Notes under the pieces: model-generated
What the model saw: only the letters and a program-made list of their open reading frames with translations
What the model was told of the DNA's origin: nothing
Databases searched by the model: none
In this document: positions 10,963 through 23,230 of the stretch, one piece after another
How the letters are laid out: each line of letters begins with the position of its first letter
Numbering within the stretch: the stretch's first letter is position 1
Translations under genes and position numbers: made by a program
Assembly: GCA_001792895.1 (NCBI GenBank)
Contig: MARA01000009.1
Location: 1,364,001 to 1,428,000 of the forward strand
Direction of reading: 5' to 3'
From: Lentinus brumalis
Taxonomy: Eukaryota > Basidiomycota > Agaricomycetes > Polyporales > Polyporaceae
DNA: 64,000 bases

Positions 10963-13900
10963 TCAGTCATGATTGAACCCATCCTCGTCGTCTCCAGGGT
11001 TCTCGACCCTCCCAGCAAACCAGGCAATATCGAGGCCGGGTTTCTCGACAACAAAGAAGCGAGTTGCGTACCTGGCTGCGGCATCGTCCTCTCGGGCTTC
11101 TGCCTCTGTCATGGGCAAAGGCACCATGGCGACCACTGACACGATGTCCTTCGCGAAGATGACTTCGCGCGTGTCATTGCCTGGGTGAGTACAAGCCAGG
11201 AGTGTGTTGCGAGAGTATTGCATGAGTGCTGGGTCCGGGGCGCTGAAGGGTGCGATCATTGCGAGGCCCTTGAGATCGTCGCGTGCCCTGCCGTGTGCCT
11301 GGAAGGCGAAGTAGTACTGCACCTCGGCAAAGCGATTGCCGGTCAGCTGGAGTTGAGATAACTGTGAGTGCACGCTCACGACATGAACATGTCATGAATA
11401 CTTGCCTTGACCATGCGGGACCGCCGTGGCTGCTTGCCGCGAGCCTCCCTGTCGACCTCCTTCCATGCAGAACGGGCGACCTGGCCAGTAGGGATAGAAA
11501 GGCGTGCCCAGCGTCGAAGAACGGGGGTCCAGGTGGGCTGGTTGAAACCAAAGTGCTGAGACAAGAAGCCGCGCAGCGCGCGCTCCTCGGGCTCGGTCAC
11601 TCCCCGGTCGCGGCGATCGCGGGCGCGGAGAAGTGCGTAACCATCGCCAAGGTCGATTGAGCCAGAGGGCAGTGCGGGCTCGGGGTCTGCGAAGGCGGGG
11701 ATGGTGGCTTTGAGAGCGTTGACCTGACATCGCCGGAATGCCCGCTCGGAGACGTTCGCGTATGGCGTAACATGTTGCTTGATCTCCCGCGTGATGTTTC
11801 CGATGTAGTTCTCGAGCGTCCACTGGCTGTGGAGAGAACCCGGACCGATGCGGATGATCTGCAAGACGACGTGAGTGAGTGTATGCAGGCTGAGATATCA
11901 AATGGAGGCCCACCTCTGAGACGATGTGAGTTAGTGTGTGCAGGCTGGGACGTACAAAGTGAAGGCGTTCCTGGCGGCGCTGGTAGTAGATGCTCTCGTA
12001 CTCCTCGACGTACTCGACAATCCAGCGTTGCGCGTTCGGAAGCTGATGGAGGTGTTGGCGGTGCTGGAGGAGGATGCGGACGGCGGCGACGAGCAGACAG
12101 AAGTGGCGGTAGTACCTCTCACCGAGCACACCACGGAGCAGACCTGGGAGGAGGCCGTAGACGTAGAGGAGGAATTCCCAGGCTTTATAGCCTGAGGAGA
12201 TCTTCTGGGCGGGGTCGCGTGGGATGCGGTCGAAAGAGCCGGGGAGGTACCGTCCGCAGCTTGCGACGAGCTTCCCGTGCTTCTTCCAGGCCTTCTTGCC
12301 GGAGAAGACGGCAAAGTTCCATGTTGTCTTGTCGTCGGGGTCATCGCATTTGAGGGAGCCACGGAGGAGAGAGACGATGAGGTCGGTGAGGTTGAGGGAA
12401 ATAAGGTGCATGAGGTCGAGTACGAAGCCGCCCGGTACGCCCAGGAACCGTGCCTTTGGCAACCCGGAGAAGATCGAAGGCTTGGCGATGCCCGTGCGCA
12501 AACGTGCCCTGGCATAGTCAACCTTCGTCCGCGACGCTCGCACGTCCCTGAGGCCGCTGCGATAGCGATCCTCGGCGGAGGGCCCCTGACGTCGACGAGC
12601 CCGCGGACCTGGATTGTCCATGCCGTCGCCGTCGTCGCCGTCGTCGCCGTCATCGCCGCGCAATGAATATTCACTTGAGTTGGAGTCGTCGGGGCCATAG
12701 CGATGGAGAGCGGGGTAATAGTTCGGGAGGCTCGGCTTGTGGCGACTGCGCTGCGGACAGTATAGACGGCAGCCGTGGGCACCGTTGTGCCCGACGAGAC
12801 CGTTGAGATATGCCATGGCTGGTGAGTCGGCAGTGATGAGGTGGAGGAAGACATTGGATGAGACCAGGCGTTGCTCGGCAGCGTTCCAGATATGGAGGCC
12901 TTCACGTTGGATAGCGGCGAGGTGGTAGAGACCAGGGAAGAGGAAGGAGTCGAGGCTCTTGGGTTTCTTCGGACCGCCAATGACTGCCGCAGGAAGTACA
13001 TACCGCTTCTTGTAACGCGACATGGGAGGGAGGTCGAAGAGTACCCAGATGAAGAACCAGCAGTCGGACGCCTTCGAAGCGTACAACTGCGCGCCGTCGA
13101 CAGAGAACATGACGATCATGTCGTCGGGCTGTATAGGCTGCTTCACCCGGGTCGCATCGTCCATGTCAGCAGTCGGGACTCGCTCCAGGTAATCGTTGCC
13201 GTAGTACACGTCGTCCACGAGATCGATGTCCCCGTCGTTCGCCTGGAGCTCCGCCAGGATGCGCTCCGTCTCGCGCCGCCGGTGACCCATGAGATGCGCA
13301 TTCTCCGGGGAGGCCCACATGGCTTGGAGCTGAGGGCCCAGGGGGAACGTGAGGAATGTCCGACGGGGGACGCGACGACCGCGCTCAAACTCGACAGGGT
13401 CGTATCGCGGCCTCTTGCAGCGCGGGCACTCCAAGCAGTTCTCGAACGGCCCCGTGAACGCCACACAGGTGTCCTCGCACATCTCCGTACGGATCGCACT
13501 CACTCCAGTGATCTCGGCAACCAAATTCTTGATAGCCTCATAGCTGGGGATAGGCTCGTCGGGATGGAGCTCCAAGAAGGCCGCCCTGTTATCTGAGTAG
13601 TTGGCTTCTGATGCGTCGCCGCGAGCGAGGTACATGCGGACGCCAGCGCGCTCGACAGCGCTGATCACACGCGGCTGGCGAGGCGGATCGCGGAGACGAG
13701 CAAGGACGTCCGTGGCGAGGCCGGACTTCTCCAAGGTCGCCGTCTGGAGAGCCGCAATGAACGCGTCTGCTTCGCGGCAATCCCTGCGGTGAGCCTTCGG
13801 AGGAGCACCCTGAGGCTCAGTATATCCGACCTCGGGCTCCTTGTCCGTGTCAGACTCGGATGACGAAGGCTCGGGAGAGGATTCCTCCCGGTCGACATCC

Positions 13901-14577
13901 ATTCCCGCAGGCTGCGCATGCGACGGGCGTGGTAGCAGTGCTCCAGCCGCAGTCTGGGAGGGCTGTGGGGTAGGCTGAGTGGGCGCACGGGATGGGACGC
14001 GAGGTGGCTGTGAGAGGGAGGGTGCTCGGGACTCGACACGTAGAGGTTGCGAGAGCGACGGTGCACGGCGGCCCATCGACGCGCGTTCCTCCTCCTCCTC
14101 GGATGAGGAGACGAAGTTGCGCTCGTCGTCGGCGTCTTCGTCGTCGGTTAGCACGACCTCGCCATCTGCAATATCCTGCTGGTGTGTGAGCAAAAGCCCA
14201 CAAGTAAAGATATAATAAAGACACACCTGCACGTCGAGCGGATCAGTCGAGGTCGACGAAGGACCACCAGGGGAGCATCAATGCGCTGGATAGGTCCAAG
14301 TGAGGTTAGTACTGGTGTCATCTGATGGAGATGAAACACTTACAGAGGCAGCCGTGGATTTGCGCCCTATGACTGGAGCCGCAGTCTGACGCTCGACAAT
14401 CACGATGAGTTGGTCGTCTGGGGTGGTGCGGAAAGGAGCGTGGGTGTAGAAGGTCGACTTCTTGATCGCGCGGAGTCGGCGGCAGTACTGCTGACAATCG
14501 CACATGTACTTGCGCACGAACAGGTTGGTGACAGAGCGGCCAGTAGCAGCGGCAGGGAGAGACGTAGCGGAAGACAT
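10963..14577 (-). CDS. Tnp2-family transposase
   Basis: Starts at ATG 14577 with a Cys-rich segment (KYMCDCQQYCRRL), then a short exon at about 14240-14280, then a long exon from about 14180 to 11920. The long exon has an acidic/Ser-rich linker, a zinc-like pair CLECPRCKRPRYDP, and the transposase core: MFSVDGAQLYASKASDCWFF, RYKKRYVLPAAVIGGPKKPK, DSFLFPGLYHLAAIQREGL, TADSPAMAYLNGLVGHNGAH with GCRLYCP, PGGFVLDLMHLISLNLTDL, and SGYKAWEFLLYVYGLLPGLL. An intron of about 60 bp (GTGGGC..TTGCAG) leads to QWTLENYIGNITREIKQHVT and RRCQVNALKATIP. A final exon ends VVEKPGLDIAWFAGRVE. The order matches the basidiomycete 'transposase family Tnp2' proteins as I know them, and the frame appears intact. It would act in the nucleus on the element's ends. 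Confidence 0.88.
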
Positions 14578-14779
14578 AGCAAAGCAGAGGTGTCGGGTTG
14601 GGGACCGACAAGAGGAAGATAGATATCCGTGGCGACACAAGGGGTACCAGGGAGAGACTCGGGAAGAGGGAGAGGAGAGGGAAGGAAGTGGGAGAGAGGC
14701 CGGGAATGGGGTCCTAACGAACGAGTCGCAGCGGTCTATATACCCTACAGAATAGAATTTGCGCTGTGTCGAGAGAGTT

Positions 14780-15290
14780 GTGTCGCTGGCAAAGGGCTGC
14801 GGAGATGCTGTCTGTCAGCAGATGGTGGCACACGCTGGCGGCCCTGAGGTGAGTGTGTTGGGACTTACATGGAAGGATTTTGTTGGAGTACAGACGCAAC
14901 TCTACTACTCCAGCGGCGGCGCGGTGAGTATGTCAGTAACATGTAAGGCAATCCTCTCTGGACAACTACGCACAACCTACCCGAGCGGCGATGGCAGTGG
15001 GGCCATCTTGCACTTTGTCATGAACGTTCTGTCGCTGGAGAGGGTCTGGGCCAGGGTCCTGGAGTTGTTGGACGGATGGTGCGTATGGCGAATATGCCTC
15101 TTACCTTCGCCAGTAGACACAACTTTGCGTGGGCGGCGGCACCGTGAGGAGGTGCGGAACATAGAGGGAGATTGTTCTGGGCCACGGAGCGCAACTCTAT
15201 GCGGGCGGCGGCGCGGTGAGTATGTCGGCCACATGCAAGGCAAGACTGCGCGCGCAGGCACGCACAACCTACGCGGGCGGCGATGATTTG
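14780..15290. repeat. Imperfect direct repeats near the right end of the Tnp2 element
   Basis: Two similar units, about 14895-14995 and 15170-15285, share cgcaactctac/atg..cggcggcgcggtgagtatgtc(a/g)g and acgcacaacctac..gcggcgatg; a shorter third version lies near 15120. They are probably subterminal repeats of the element. Confidence 0.65.
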
Positions 15291-15503
15291 CGTCAGCATA
15301 AATCACACAGACTGCACTCAATGACAAACCAGATGGATTGCGTTCACAAACTTGCCTGATGGTTTGGCGAATTGGCGAAACGAGTGGTTGGATTGCTCGA
15401 CGAGGACGGCAAACATGTACAAAGTGAACGCTTCGCTGTCATATTAGACGCCCTTCTGCGCGGAAAACACATTGGCCACGATTCGTCCATACGAAAACAT
15501 CTC

Positions 15504-15536
15504 TAAACGTACTGGAACATCGTCGATTCTCACTGG
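15504..15536 (-). repeat. Right terminal inverted repeat of the Tnp2 element
   Basis: Ends CGTCGATTCTCACTGG and is followed directly by GCCTCATTC, the duplicated target sequence, and then by the rest of DUF6535 exon 4. Confidence 0.9.
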
Positions 15537-17936
15537 GCCTCATTCCCGATCCCGCCCCCGCCCCTGATCCCGTTCTCGTCGCCCTCGAGAGGATCTCGGC
15601 GCAACTCAGTGGCTTCACTGTGAACCAGGCCTTCGTCAACTCCACACAATCCCCCTTCGTGATACTTCAATCCACGCCCTCTACCCCTGCTGTGCCGCTA
15701 TGGGCCGTCGTGCTCAACGTGCTCTGGTTCTCGAGCCTCATCTCGAGCCTCGCCGCCGCTTCCATCGGGATCATGGTCAAGCAGTGGCTCACCGAGTACA
15801 AGTCCGGAGTCTCTGGGACGTCGCGCCAGACCGCGCGCCTCCGCCAGCTTCGTCTCAACAGCTTGCAGCGGTGGCGCGTGAAGGAGATCGTGAGCGTCCT
15901 CCCTGTGCTCCTCCAGATCGCCTTGGGGCTGTTCTTCGCTGGGTTGCTCATCCTGCTGTGGAACCTCAACCGCACCGTGGCCATTGTCGGGACCGTCTTG
16001 GTCGGCATTCTGACAGTCTTCTCCCTCTCCACCATCATTCTCCCCAGCGTCGCAACACATTGCTTCTACCTCTCGCCGCCGTCGCGGGCACTCTTCGAGC
16101 TCGTTCGACTGGCGTATAAGGCTCTATATCTCCTTCGACTCAATCTGTGTGCTTGGCTCCTCAGTCGATACAGTGCAACTGACTGTTTGACGTTGTTTCG
16201 GTTCGGTATGGATTCAAGTCTCTTCCAGTCTGGGCATCCTCGTATCTACAGCCTTTGCAAGATTCTCTTCCCGCTTCGAACCGCCTCCACCCTGGCGTGG
16301 CGCGGGATGGAAAGCGCCCTCGTTTCTCAACATACACAGGCTCTAGACGGCGAGATGGTAGCAACCGCATACACGACCTCGATGAATACCAGCTACCTCC
16401 ATCGCGCCGCTTTGTGCACCACAGAGCTTACCCCCAAGGCTACGCGAACCTGCTTCCAGAGAATCATGTCAGCTAACATCGCGCATTGGGGGACGGACGG
16501 ACATCGGGAGCCAATGCGGTCTGTGCACCCTTGCATGTGGAGCGGCACCCTCGTCGCCCTCATGGACGCCTCTGGCAATGACGCTGCGTGGTCACCATCG
16601 ACCTTGGTTGCGGCGTTGGATACTGCGTACAACTACATCCGTCTATCGAGTCAACAGCTTCAGTCAGGCACTCCAGGGACACGTTTGCTCTGTGTGGACC
16701 TCGCACGTATTGTACGCCACTACGACCACAGCGCACTACCTCCCCACTCTCCAAATATCGCCGAGGATATATACAAGTCCGACCTGCAGATTGTATTAGA
16801 ACTCGCTCGAGACTTGGACCTAGGAAATGATGTCCGCCAGCATGGTACCTTCTCATATTCAAGTCGCTTTGTTGACCGCCTTTGAGCTAATGCACGCATA
16901 CTAGTTATCTCCGCCTACATCGGCGACGCACTCAAGGGGTTTGAGGGGACCATCATCGAGGACGCAAGCATTGAGCGAGCCCTGATCGCTCTCCAAGCCA
17001 TCATCTATTGCGTCCCGTCAAGAACCGGGTCGGACTACAAGTGCGATGACCCGGAGTACAAGGCCATACAATCTCAGGCTGCGCGCGCGCTGGACGCTTT
17101 CTCAAATTTTGTATCTACAAGTTCCTCCTTGGACGACGCACACACGAGCAGTATATTCCCTGTCTTTAGCCAGCTCAGCAACCATGGAGAGCAGAAAGAT
17201 CTCATGTCCGCAGAGCTGCGACGAGCCATCGTCCGCTATCGGGATGCGTACCAGAGTGTGCATGACGATCTCCCATGGTATTGGGACGGCAACGAGGAAT
17301 GGATCCAGAAGCTCAGGCGAGAGCTCAACGACCCGGGGCAGGTGCGCATTGGTCGAAGCAGTACTTGCACACATCCGCTAACTTCCGTTCATCTAGAGCA
17401 CCCCCGCCGGTGTCGCGTCTACATCTGGGGGAACCGCGGACCCTCTCACCATCGTCGCCCAGGCTGCAGGGCACGGCGACTCTGTCAGTATCGCCGCTGC
17501 ATCTCAGCAAATATCCGGGCCCCGAGATGGCATCCACATGGAAACGGTACCAGTGAACGAATCCTCCACACCATCCACCTCTCCTCCGCCCACCGCTCAC
17601 ATTGCACCCGCCGTGGTTCACAACGAATGTGTGTCCAGTGCCCGCGGGGCGGCAGACGCACACCTCCCGACGGAGCTGGATGCGAACAGTTGCTCAGCTT
17701 CAGCCGCTTCTCCGCCTTGTATTCGCACCGAAGCCGTGGACGAATCTGCCGACAGCCACCCAGGTACTGTAGAGGACGACCGGGGTGCCCAGCTGGACGC
17801 GACCGTATCCTCTACCACAGAGGCTCCACCGTTCCCCGATCACACCGCGACCATCAACGAACCTGCAGTCAGCGTTCCGGGTACTGCAGAGGGCGACCGG
17901 GGTGCCCGCTCCCAGGAGAAGCTGGCGACGAACTGA

Positions 17937-19640
17937 TCCTCTTCCGCCCCGTCCACACCTCGGCCGTCCTCAGGTGGATCCGGTCTGCCTTGAGCTCGAA
18001 CTTTCCTTGGGTTGCCACCTTGCAGCTATGTATTTTCGAATAACCGTCCCACTGGCTCTCTCCATACTCCCTTCTGTCCCTTAGCTGCTTCCTACTCACC
18101 GGCTCGCTGCCTCTCTTCCCCCTTCCGTGCCGTATATATTCTCACATACCTGCTGTCTTGTCTCTCGACGTCCCACCTTCGCGTCGATTCGCATAGTCTC
18201 CTATGGTTCTGTTCCAGTATACTCGTGTCGTCGTCTCGACGTCCCACCTTCGCGTCGATTCGCATAGTCTCCTATGGTTCTGTTCCAGTATACTCGTGTT
18301 GTCGAATCCGGCTCTCCGCGCTCGCCGTTATCCCATTCTCGTATCTACTGCCAGTTCCACATCCCAAGGACTCTCGCAGGCTGAGTTATTCGAACCGATC
18401 ATGCTTTCCTCTGTACCTACTATGTAGCGTACTACACCGCTTCAATCTCGCCCTATGTACGGCGTCCGGGAGACAGTGTACAATCATGCTCCCAGCCAGC
18501 CGCCCAGTAGAGCGGCCTCGAAGGGTTCCGATCGACGGTGAAGCATTCGATATGCACGTCTGCCGGCGTTGCATACAACAGGAAGTCGACGAGGGAGTCC
18601 GCCGACACAGACAACTCGTCGAGAACGGAGGTCCTGGCAGGACATCGGAGACTGCCTTGTTAGACAACACCGCGCAGAGACTCCATCGCGATTTACATAC
18701 GCACCCGGGTTCTGAACACCGTTGTGATTGTCCGAGCTGGATGTCCGTTTAGCGCATGCAATGTTAGTGACGAGATCCGCAAAAGACGTACCTAGACGAC
18801 ATGGTCTGCGATACTCTGGTCCCGATGCCTCCTCCGTAATGCATATACGAGCTGCATCGAGACGGATTCCCGTGTGACGAGGAAGAGCACGGCCAGCCGA
18901 CCGGCTAACCGTACATCGCCCGAGCTCGGAGTCGTCCTGATCATGGTCAGCGGGCATAGAGCACGTTCCGAGCCTTGAGAACCAGACGCCTTGAAGAGGC
19001 CGGTCGCTAATGAGATGCACAAGTCAGGTTACAATGGCAATGAACATAGTGACGACGGCGCTGCACAAAAGAGATTGCCTCACCGACCACCGTCACGACA
19101 GCTCGACGCGCCTCGCGGGGGCCCAGGATCTGGAAGGACCAGTCGTGCTATCGGCTTGGACGTCACCACGAGACGCAGCTCCCACAAAAAGCCACCTCAT
19201 ACCTCCGCGTCACCGACATACTCAGCCTGATAACGGGGCTCGGATGGTATTTACTTGAGCATGACCGTGGCTGCAAGCCGCACCTCACAGTATGTCAAGA
19301 AGCCGCCTCTCAGCTCTACGCCGTGGATGTGTTCAGGACGCTATCGTCGGGGAAAGGTTTTGTCGATGGCTACGACCTAAACTGGCTGCCTGACACCCCC
19401 ACTGACCCTCACATTATCCGCGGAGGGAATGCTTGAAGCTCCGTGTGTGTCCGGGACCGTCTTGGATGAGTGATAGATGACCGTACGTGAGTGCAGCGCA
19501 CACCTAGCCCGCGCGTAAGTTGGTGAGTTCGATGCGGGACATGGTATGACTCTGTACCTTTGACAGACGACTAGCCATAGGAGCAACCGTTGCAGCGAAA
19601 TATCCGGGTGATTCGCAAGCAGACGGCAAGAACACAGCGG
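17937..19640. repeat. Block D, copy 1: segment downstream of DUF6535, duplicated at 62.0-63.5 kb
   Basis: Collinear similarity to 62043-63470. Shared landmarks: ccagccag..gtagagcggcctcga, tagacgaca..tgcgata(c/t)tctgg, gatgcctcctccgt, gagcatgaccgtggct, and gatgag(t/c)gatagat. Two units of about 68 bp (cgtcgattcgcatagtctcctatgg..) repeat in tandem at 18165-18300. A minus-strand frame around 18850-19010 (LFKAS..RLAVLFLVTRESVS) is conserved in the other copy at 62760-62920, suggesting a former gene. No intact gene now. Confidence 0.6.
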
Positions 19641-19679
19641 CAAGACGGGCCGGCGTGACCCGCGTGGCTGCCATGCTAG

Positions 19680-20420
19680 CTCGTCCTCGATGTCCTCCTT
19701 GTCTTCCTCACCTCTGGAACGTTCGCCCACTACGACAAGCTAGATGGCTCTCTCTCTAGATGACATGCCTGCCTTTCCCGCCGCTCAACGACTCTCGCGC
19801 TTGAGACACGCGCTCGAATTTGAAGTACTGCGGTACAGACCTTCCGCGACACGACAACTCGAAGGCCTTGCGGCTTCGCTGCACCCTCATGCCGCCCTCC
19901 GCACGCTGCAGTCGCCGCGGTAGCAAGACACACCGCCCGGAGCCTGGAGACTTTGTGCCCTATCGGTGCGGCTTCGGTGAGTAGTGGTCAGCTGTTCCTG
20001 CTCGCAAGTTGTCTGTGCGAGCAGTCCTCCCTCTGCGTACTTGGACGCCTCTCACATTCGGCCTTTGTAGAAGCCAGACCTTCGTGACCGCCGTGATTGT
20101 CTCGAAGACTGCCAGGTCTGAAAGGGCGAAGAGCTGACGGTGGAAGAACCCAAGACCAGGTTCGTTGTGGTCGACGCGTTTGACGTTCGCAACAGTACTT
20201 CTCATCTACAATGGCTGGCCTGCAATCACTCGCACATATCTTCTCTGCAGGTCTTCCGCACCACCGCTCGTCCGGGCGAAGGTCGCCGTCTGCGCGTGCT
20301 CTACGAGAGGTTCCGTGCTCACGCACTTCGACATGCAAGCTCAAGAATCAGCTTTTCTCGTTTGGATTGAAGTCCGAGTCTGAGGTCGTATATTTGAAGC
20401 AGCGTGGACGTACGGATGCT
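19680..20420. repeat. Block R, copy 2
   Basis: Matches 1390-2350. A + strand frame from ATG 19745 reads MALSLDDMPAFPAAQRLSRL and stops after about 60 codons; the other copy has lost it. I take this as a decayed paralog and not a gene. Confidence 0.45.
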
Positions 20421-20751
20421 GCTGGTACGAGGTCAGTCATCATCTGCAATATACACCCCTCGTTCTCACAACTCGGGTCCGTCCTCGTGCATCCACATTC
20501 GAAAACACGCTATGGACGCATCCTGCCGACCCCAAGCTCAGCTCCACATGCCTGCTACATATGGCCCCTTATACCGTGCAAGTCTTCGCGCCCAAAGCGC
20601 ACACCTTCCTCCTCACTCCCCTCGTTCGGTTCACCCTCCATCGCCGCATACAGCCACCATTATATCCACATCCGTGTCATTTGCCCCCGCGATTCGAGTA
20701 GACTCCGCACACAAGGACGGTGGACCCTCTACGCTCGTCCGCCGACACCTC

Positions 20752-23230
20752 ATCAAGAGGAGCAGAGAAACAGGCGCACGAGTGGGAGGAACGGCTGACG
20801 CAGCCCCAGGGGGTTATCGACAGCGAAAGCGAGGGGAAGCACGGCTAGGAACACCACGACGAAATATATTTTCATTTCCGAATGATGTAGACGCACGACG
20901 TTCGACGCCCAACGAGCCCGCAGTTCCATCCGCTTGCCGCACTGCTCGAAAACTCCTTCCAACCGAGCAAGTATACCATCTACTGGGCGTCGCAGTGCGG
21001 CCTCGCAGCACGTGTAGTGCGAACGTCGGTGCAACAGTTCTGGGCAGTAGCGGGAGGAGTCCGGGAGAGGTGGAAGGGCGATGGAGACTGAAGATTCGAA
21101 AGGTTGATATGATGGTATGGGAAGATGCGCGTCGGCGACTGTTAGCTGAGATGCAGGTGCGTGGACTCCACGGTGGCGATGAGACCGAAGCCTCAGCCGG
21201 CTCCAGGCCCCGAGCAGGCGAAGGTGGATCCGCGGGTGCAGAAATCGCAGAATCACGTTCGCCCGACAGTGTAGACCGCGTGTCGAAAACCAAGAAGGAC
21301 CACATAACCTCCCGACACCAGGAAAGCGCATGAGCTCCCGTGCGAGGCATCCTCCGACAACCTCCTCGAGATTGTGTCTTAGCCCTTCCGATCCTGTCCC
21401 TCGCGAACGGACGTCTGCGGCCGCGCTTGAAGATGGCCAAGTCCTCCGCAATGGCTGCCGCGCGCATCACAATCTCCAGATGGACTGCACGATGCACTGG
21501 ACGAGTGATTGCGGGAATGGGAAGAATTGGCGCGGGAGCCACGGCGCGAATAGACACAGAGGGCGAGCAAAGGTTGGGAGCAGAGAGCGAGGCGATGGGC
21601 GATGGGCGCGTCGTGCGAGGCTCGTCCGAACAGGCCTAGCGTTCCTCCTCCGCCGCCTCCTCCGGGATAGCTGGCTTAAATGTCCGTCAATTGCGCCCGA
21701 AGAGCGCGGAGTGTCGAGGGAGCGACTTACATCATCTACCCTCTGCGTTGTGTGCAGTATCTCCTGGGCCGTACGCCCATCCCGCCGCATCTCTGCGCAA
21801 CGAGGCTCCCTGCTCCAACCTCCCAGTAGTGTGTTTCGAGCAATGGCCGCGCGTGACGGGTCCGGACCCGGGAGTTCGACGACGGCTAGCGGTCTTCGTG
21901 TCACGGTCGCGGCGGAGTACTGCAGAGCGAAGGTCAGTGACAGTCACTATCCAGCCCAAGTCCGCACAGTCCTCGCATATGAAGACGCGAGAAAGAACAG
22001 AGACTCACATCGCAGCCTTGACGTTTCCAATCCTGACGATGGAGTAGAGGAATGTCGAGACGTGGGGGCGGGCACATACAGGCGTGAGGATGCCGGCTGA
22101 TCGTCTGTAGGGATCGAGCACTACAGCAAGTCAGCATGCGACTGGGTGAGTGACGAATGCATGTACGCACAGCGGATGCTGAGATCGAGCGTGACGGGGC
22201 AGGGCGGGTCGAACTTCAGCTTCAGGGTGTGCACGCTGCATGCGACCGCAGAGTACAACAGGGCGAGACAGTACCGTGCATGAGGGCAGCAGAGCGGGTG
22301 AGAAGATCAGCGTGGTCGGTGAGTTGGTGAGTGAGAGTCACCGCGAGCCCGTCGGCGGCGATGACGAGGCGCGCCATCGGTGCTCGCACGTGGCGGCGTC
22401 TGCGTTAGCTTGAGTCCTCCGTCTTTGTCTTGCCCGACGACGACGACGACGACGCAAGAGGACAGGGAACACGCAGGTCAGCACGGTCTCTCCGAAGGTA
22501 AGGTGATTCAGGAGACCGTTGTGCTTACTGAAGACACACAGGCGACTGAGTCGCGCGTCCGACCGAGCAGGCCACCTCGTCCAAGTCATCTTCGTCCAGT
22601 CCTAGACCATCCGCTGGCCCTCGACGCTCCGACTCGACTCTCTCCTCCGGCTATCTCTTATTTGGCGCGCTCTTTGTTGCCCCGGCAGTCCTCGTCGCTT
22701 GTGAGGGTATTCGCAGGCTGTGAATTGGACAGCGCGGTCCCGACGTTGCACTAGGAAGCTGCGCTCTAGGCTTGCACGACTGTCTAACCTTACTCGTCTC
22801 ACCCCCTTTGATAAGGGCCTCTTTGCCTTCGTCTATCTTATGCTTTCTGCGCAACTCACCATGGCACAAAAGCCTCTACGACGCAAACATCACGCTACTT
22901 GGCCTCTCACGTTCACGGGACACAGGAGAGTCCCGCTGCGACCTCCATAGCTCAGTGTGTCCTTACTCCAGGACACCACGGGCTCTATCAGCAGCAACTC
23001 ATACAGCTCCGCCGCCCTTGCACTCGACCTCGCTGGCGCAATCGAAATTCTTGCATCGGCCCAGTGGGGTGGTCCCAAACTCGCCGTGCGACTAATCCCC
23101 CTGTATCTCCTCCTTGACTGCGATCCCGTCTCGGTCCTCCCGTCCTAGGCTCCCAGAACCAACTTCCGGCCATCAGCGATGCTCCTCCTCCATTCCGCTG
23201 GGTGCACCCTACTACAATATCGACTATACG
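20752..23230. repeat. Block X, copy A: duplicated segment, uninterrupted
   Basis: Matches 48415-49982 and, beyond the MULE there, 55619-56460. Landmarks: gtgggaggaacg(g/a)(c/a)tgacgcagcccc (20783, 48448), acagcgaaagcgag(g/a)ggaagcacggctagga (20820), gcccatcccgccgcat (21775, 49505), gaccgcagagta..agggcg(a/g)gacag (22240, 55645), and cctctacgacgcaa (22874, 56160). Frames conserved between copies on the minus strand (for example a hydrophobic VVVFLAVLPLAFAVD segment at 20830-20880) suggest a former gene. Many stops and shifts; no intact gene. Confidence 0.6.

Larger units (their letters stand above)
6151..15536 (-). mobile_element. Tnp2-type DNA transposon, 9,386 bp, inserted in a DUF6535 gene
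   Basis: The ends are fixed by comparison with the uninterrupted copy at 59570. Flanks read GCCTCATTC at 6142-6150 and again at 15537-15545, and removing the element plus one copy restores the intact sequence. The repeat can be counted as 7 (CCTCATT), 8 or 9 bp because the terminal C/G bases are ambiguous. The 33-bp TIRs begin CCAGTGAGAATCGACG and match at about 30 positions. Inside are, left to right: short AAACACAT-like subterminal repeats, a GC tetranucleotide repeat, a minus-strand passenger gene, a plus-strand passenger gene, the minus-strand transposase, and GC-rich direct repeats near the right end. Element strand is given as that of the transposase. Confidence 0.9.
5581..17936 (+). 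pseudogene. DUF6535 membrane-protein gene, split by a 9.4-kb transposon and carrying a nonsense codon
   Basis: Exons 1-3 (5581-5721, 5779-5835, 5892-6032) and the start of exon 4 (6090-6150) match the intact copy at 58993-62042 in length and splice position. Exon 4 is interrupted at 6150/6151 and resumes at 15537/15546, running to 17341; exon 5 follows at 17397-17936. Visible parts are the DUF6535 signature (EKYSDDLVDRWNKEID..AGLFSVIQTAFN) and, after the insertion, hydrophobic segments (LWFSSLISSLAAASIGIMV, FFAGLLILLW, GILTVFSLSTIILPSV) expected to span membranes. A further break is TGA at 16883-16885 where the intact copy has CGA. The last exon lacks the intron found in the intact copy. It cannot give a full protein. 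DUF6535 proteins have no known molecular function. Confidence 0.9.

Noticed and set aside
11772..13596. Several + strand frames of 190-240 codons
   Set aside because: Exact antisense of the Tnp2 transposase long exon; compositional shadows.
12871..14230. KDZ identity for the transposase at 10963-14577
   Set aside because: Motifs (VDGAQLYASKASDCWFF, DSFLFPGL, TADSPAMAYLNGLVGH) are of Tnp2 type; the KDZ signatures occur instead in the gene at 37959-41727.
15620..16885. Independent 421-aa gene
   Set aside because: It is exon 4 of the disrupted DUF6535 gene ended by the TGA at 16883; start and end do not match those of a separate gene.
19745..19922. Short frame MALSLDDMPAF.. as a small gene
   Set aside because: Not conserved as an open frame in the other block R copy.
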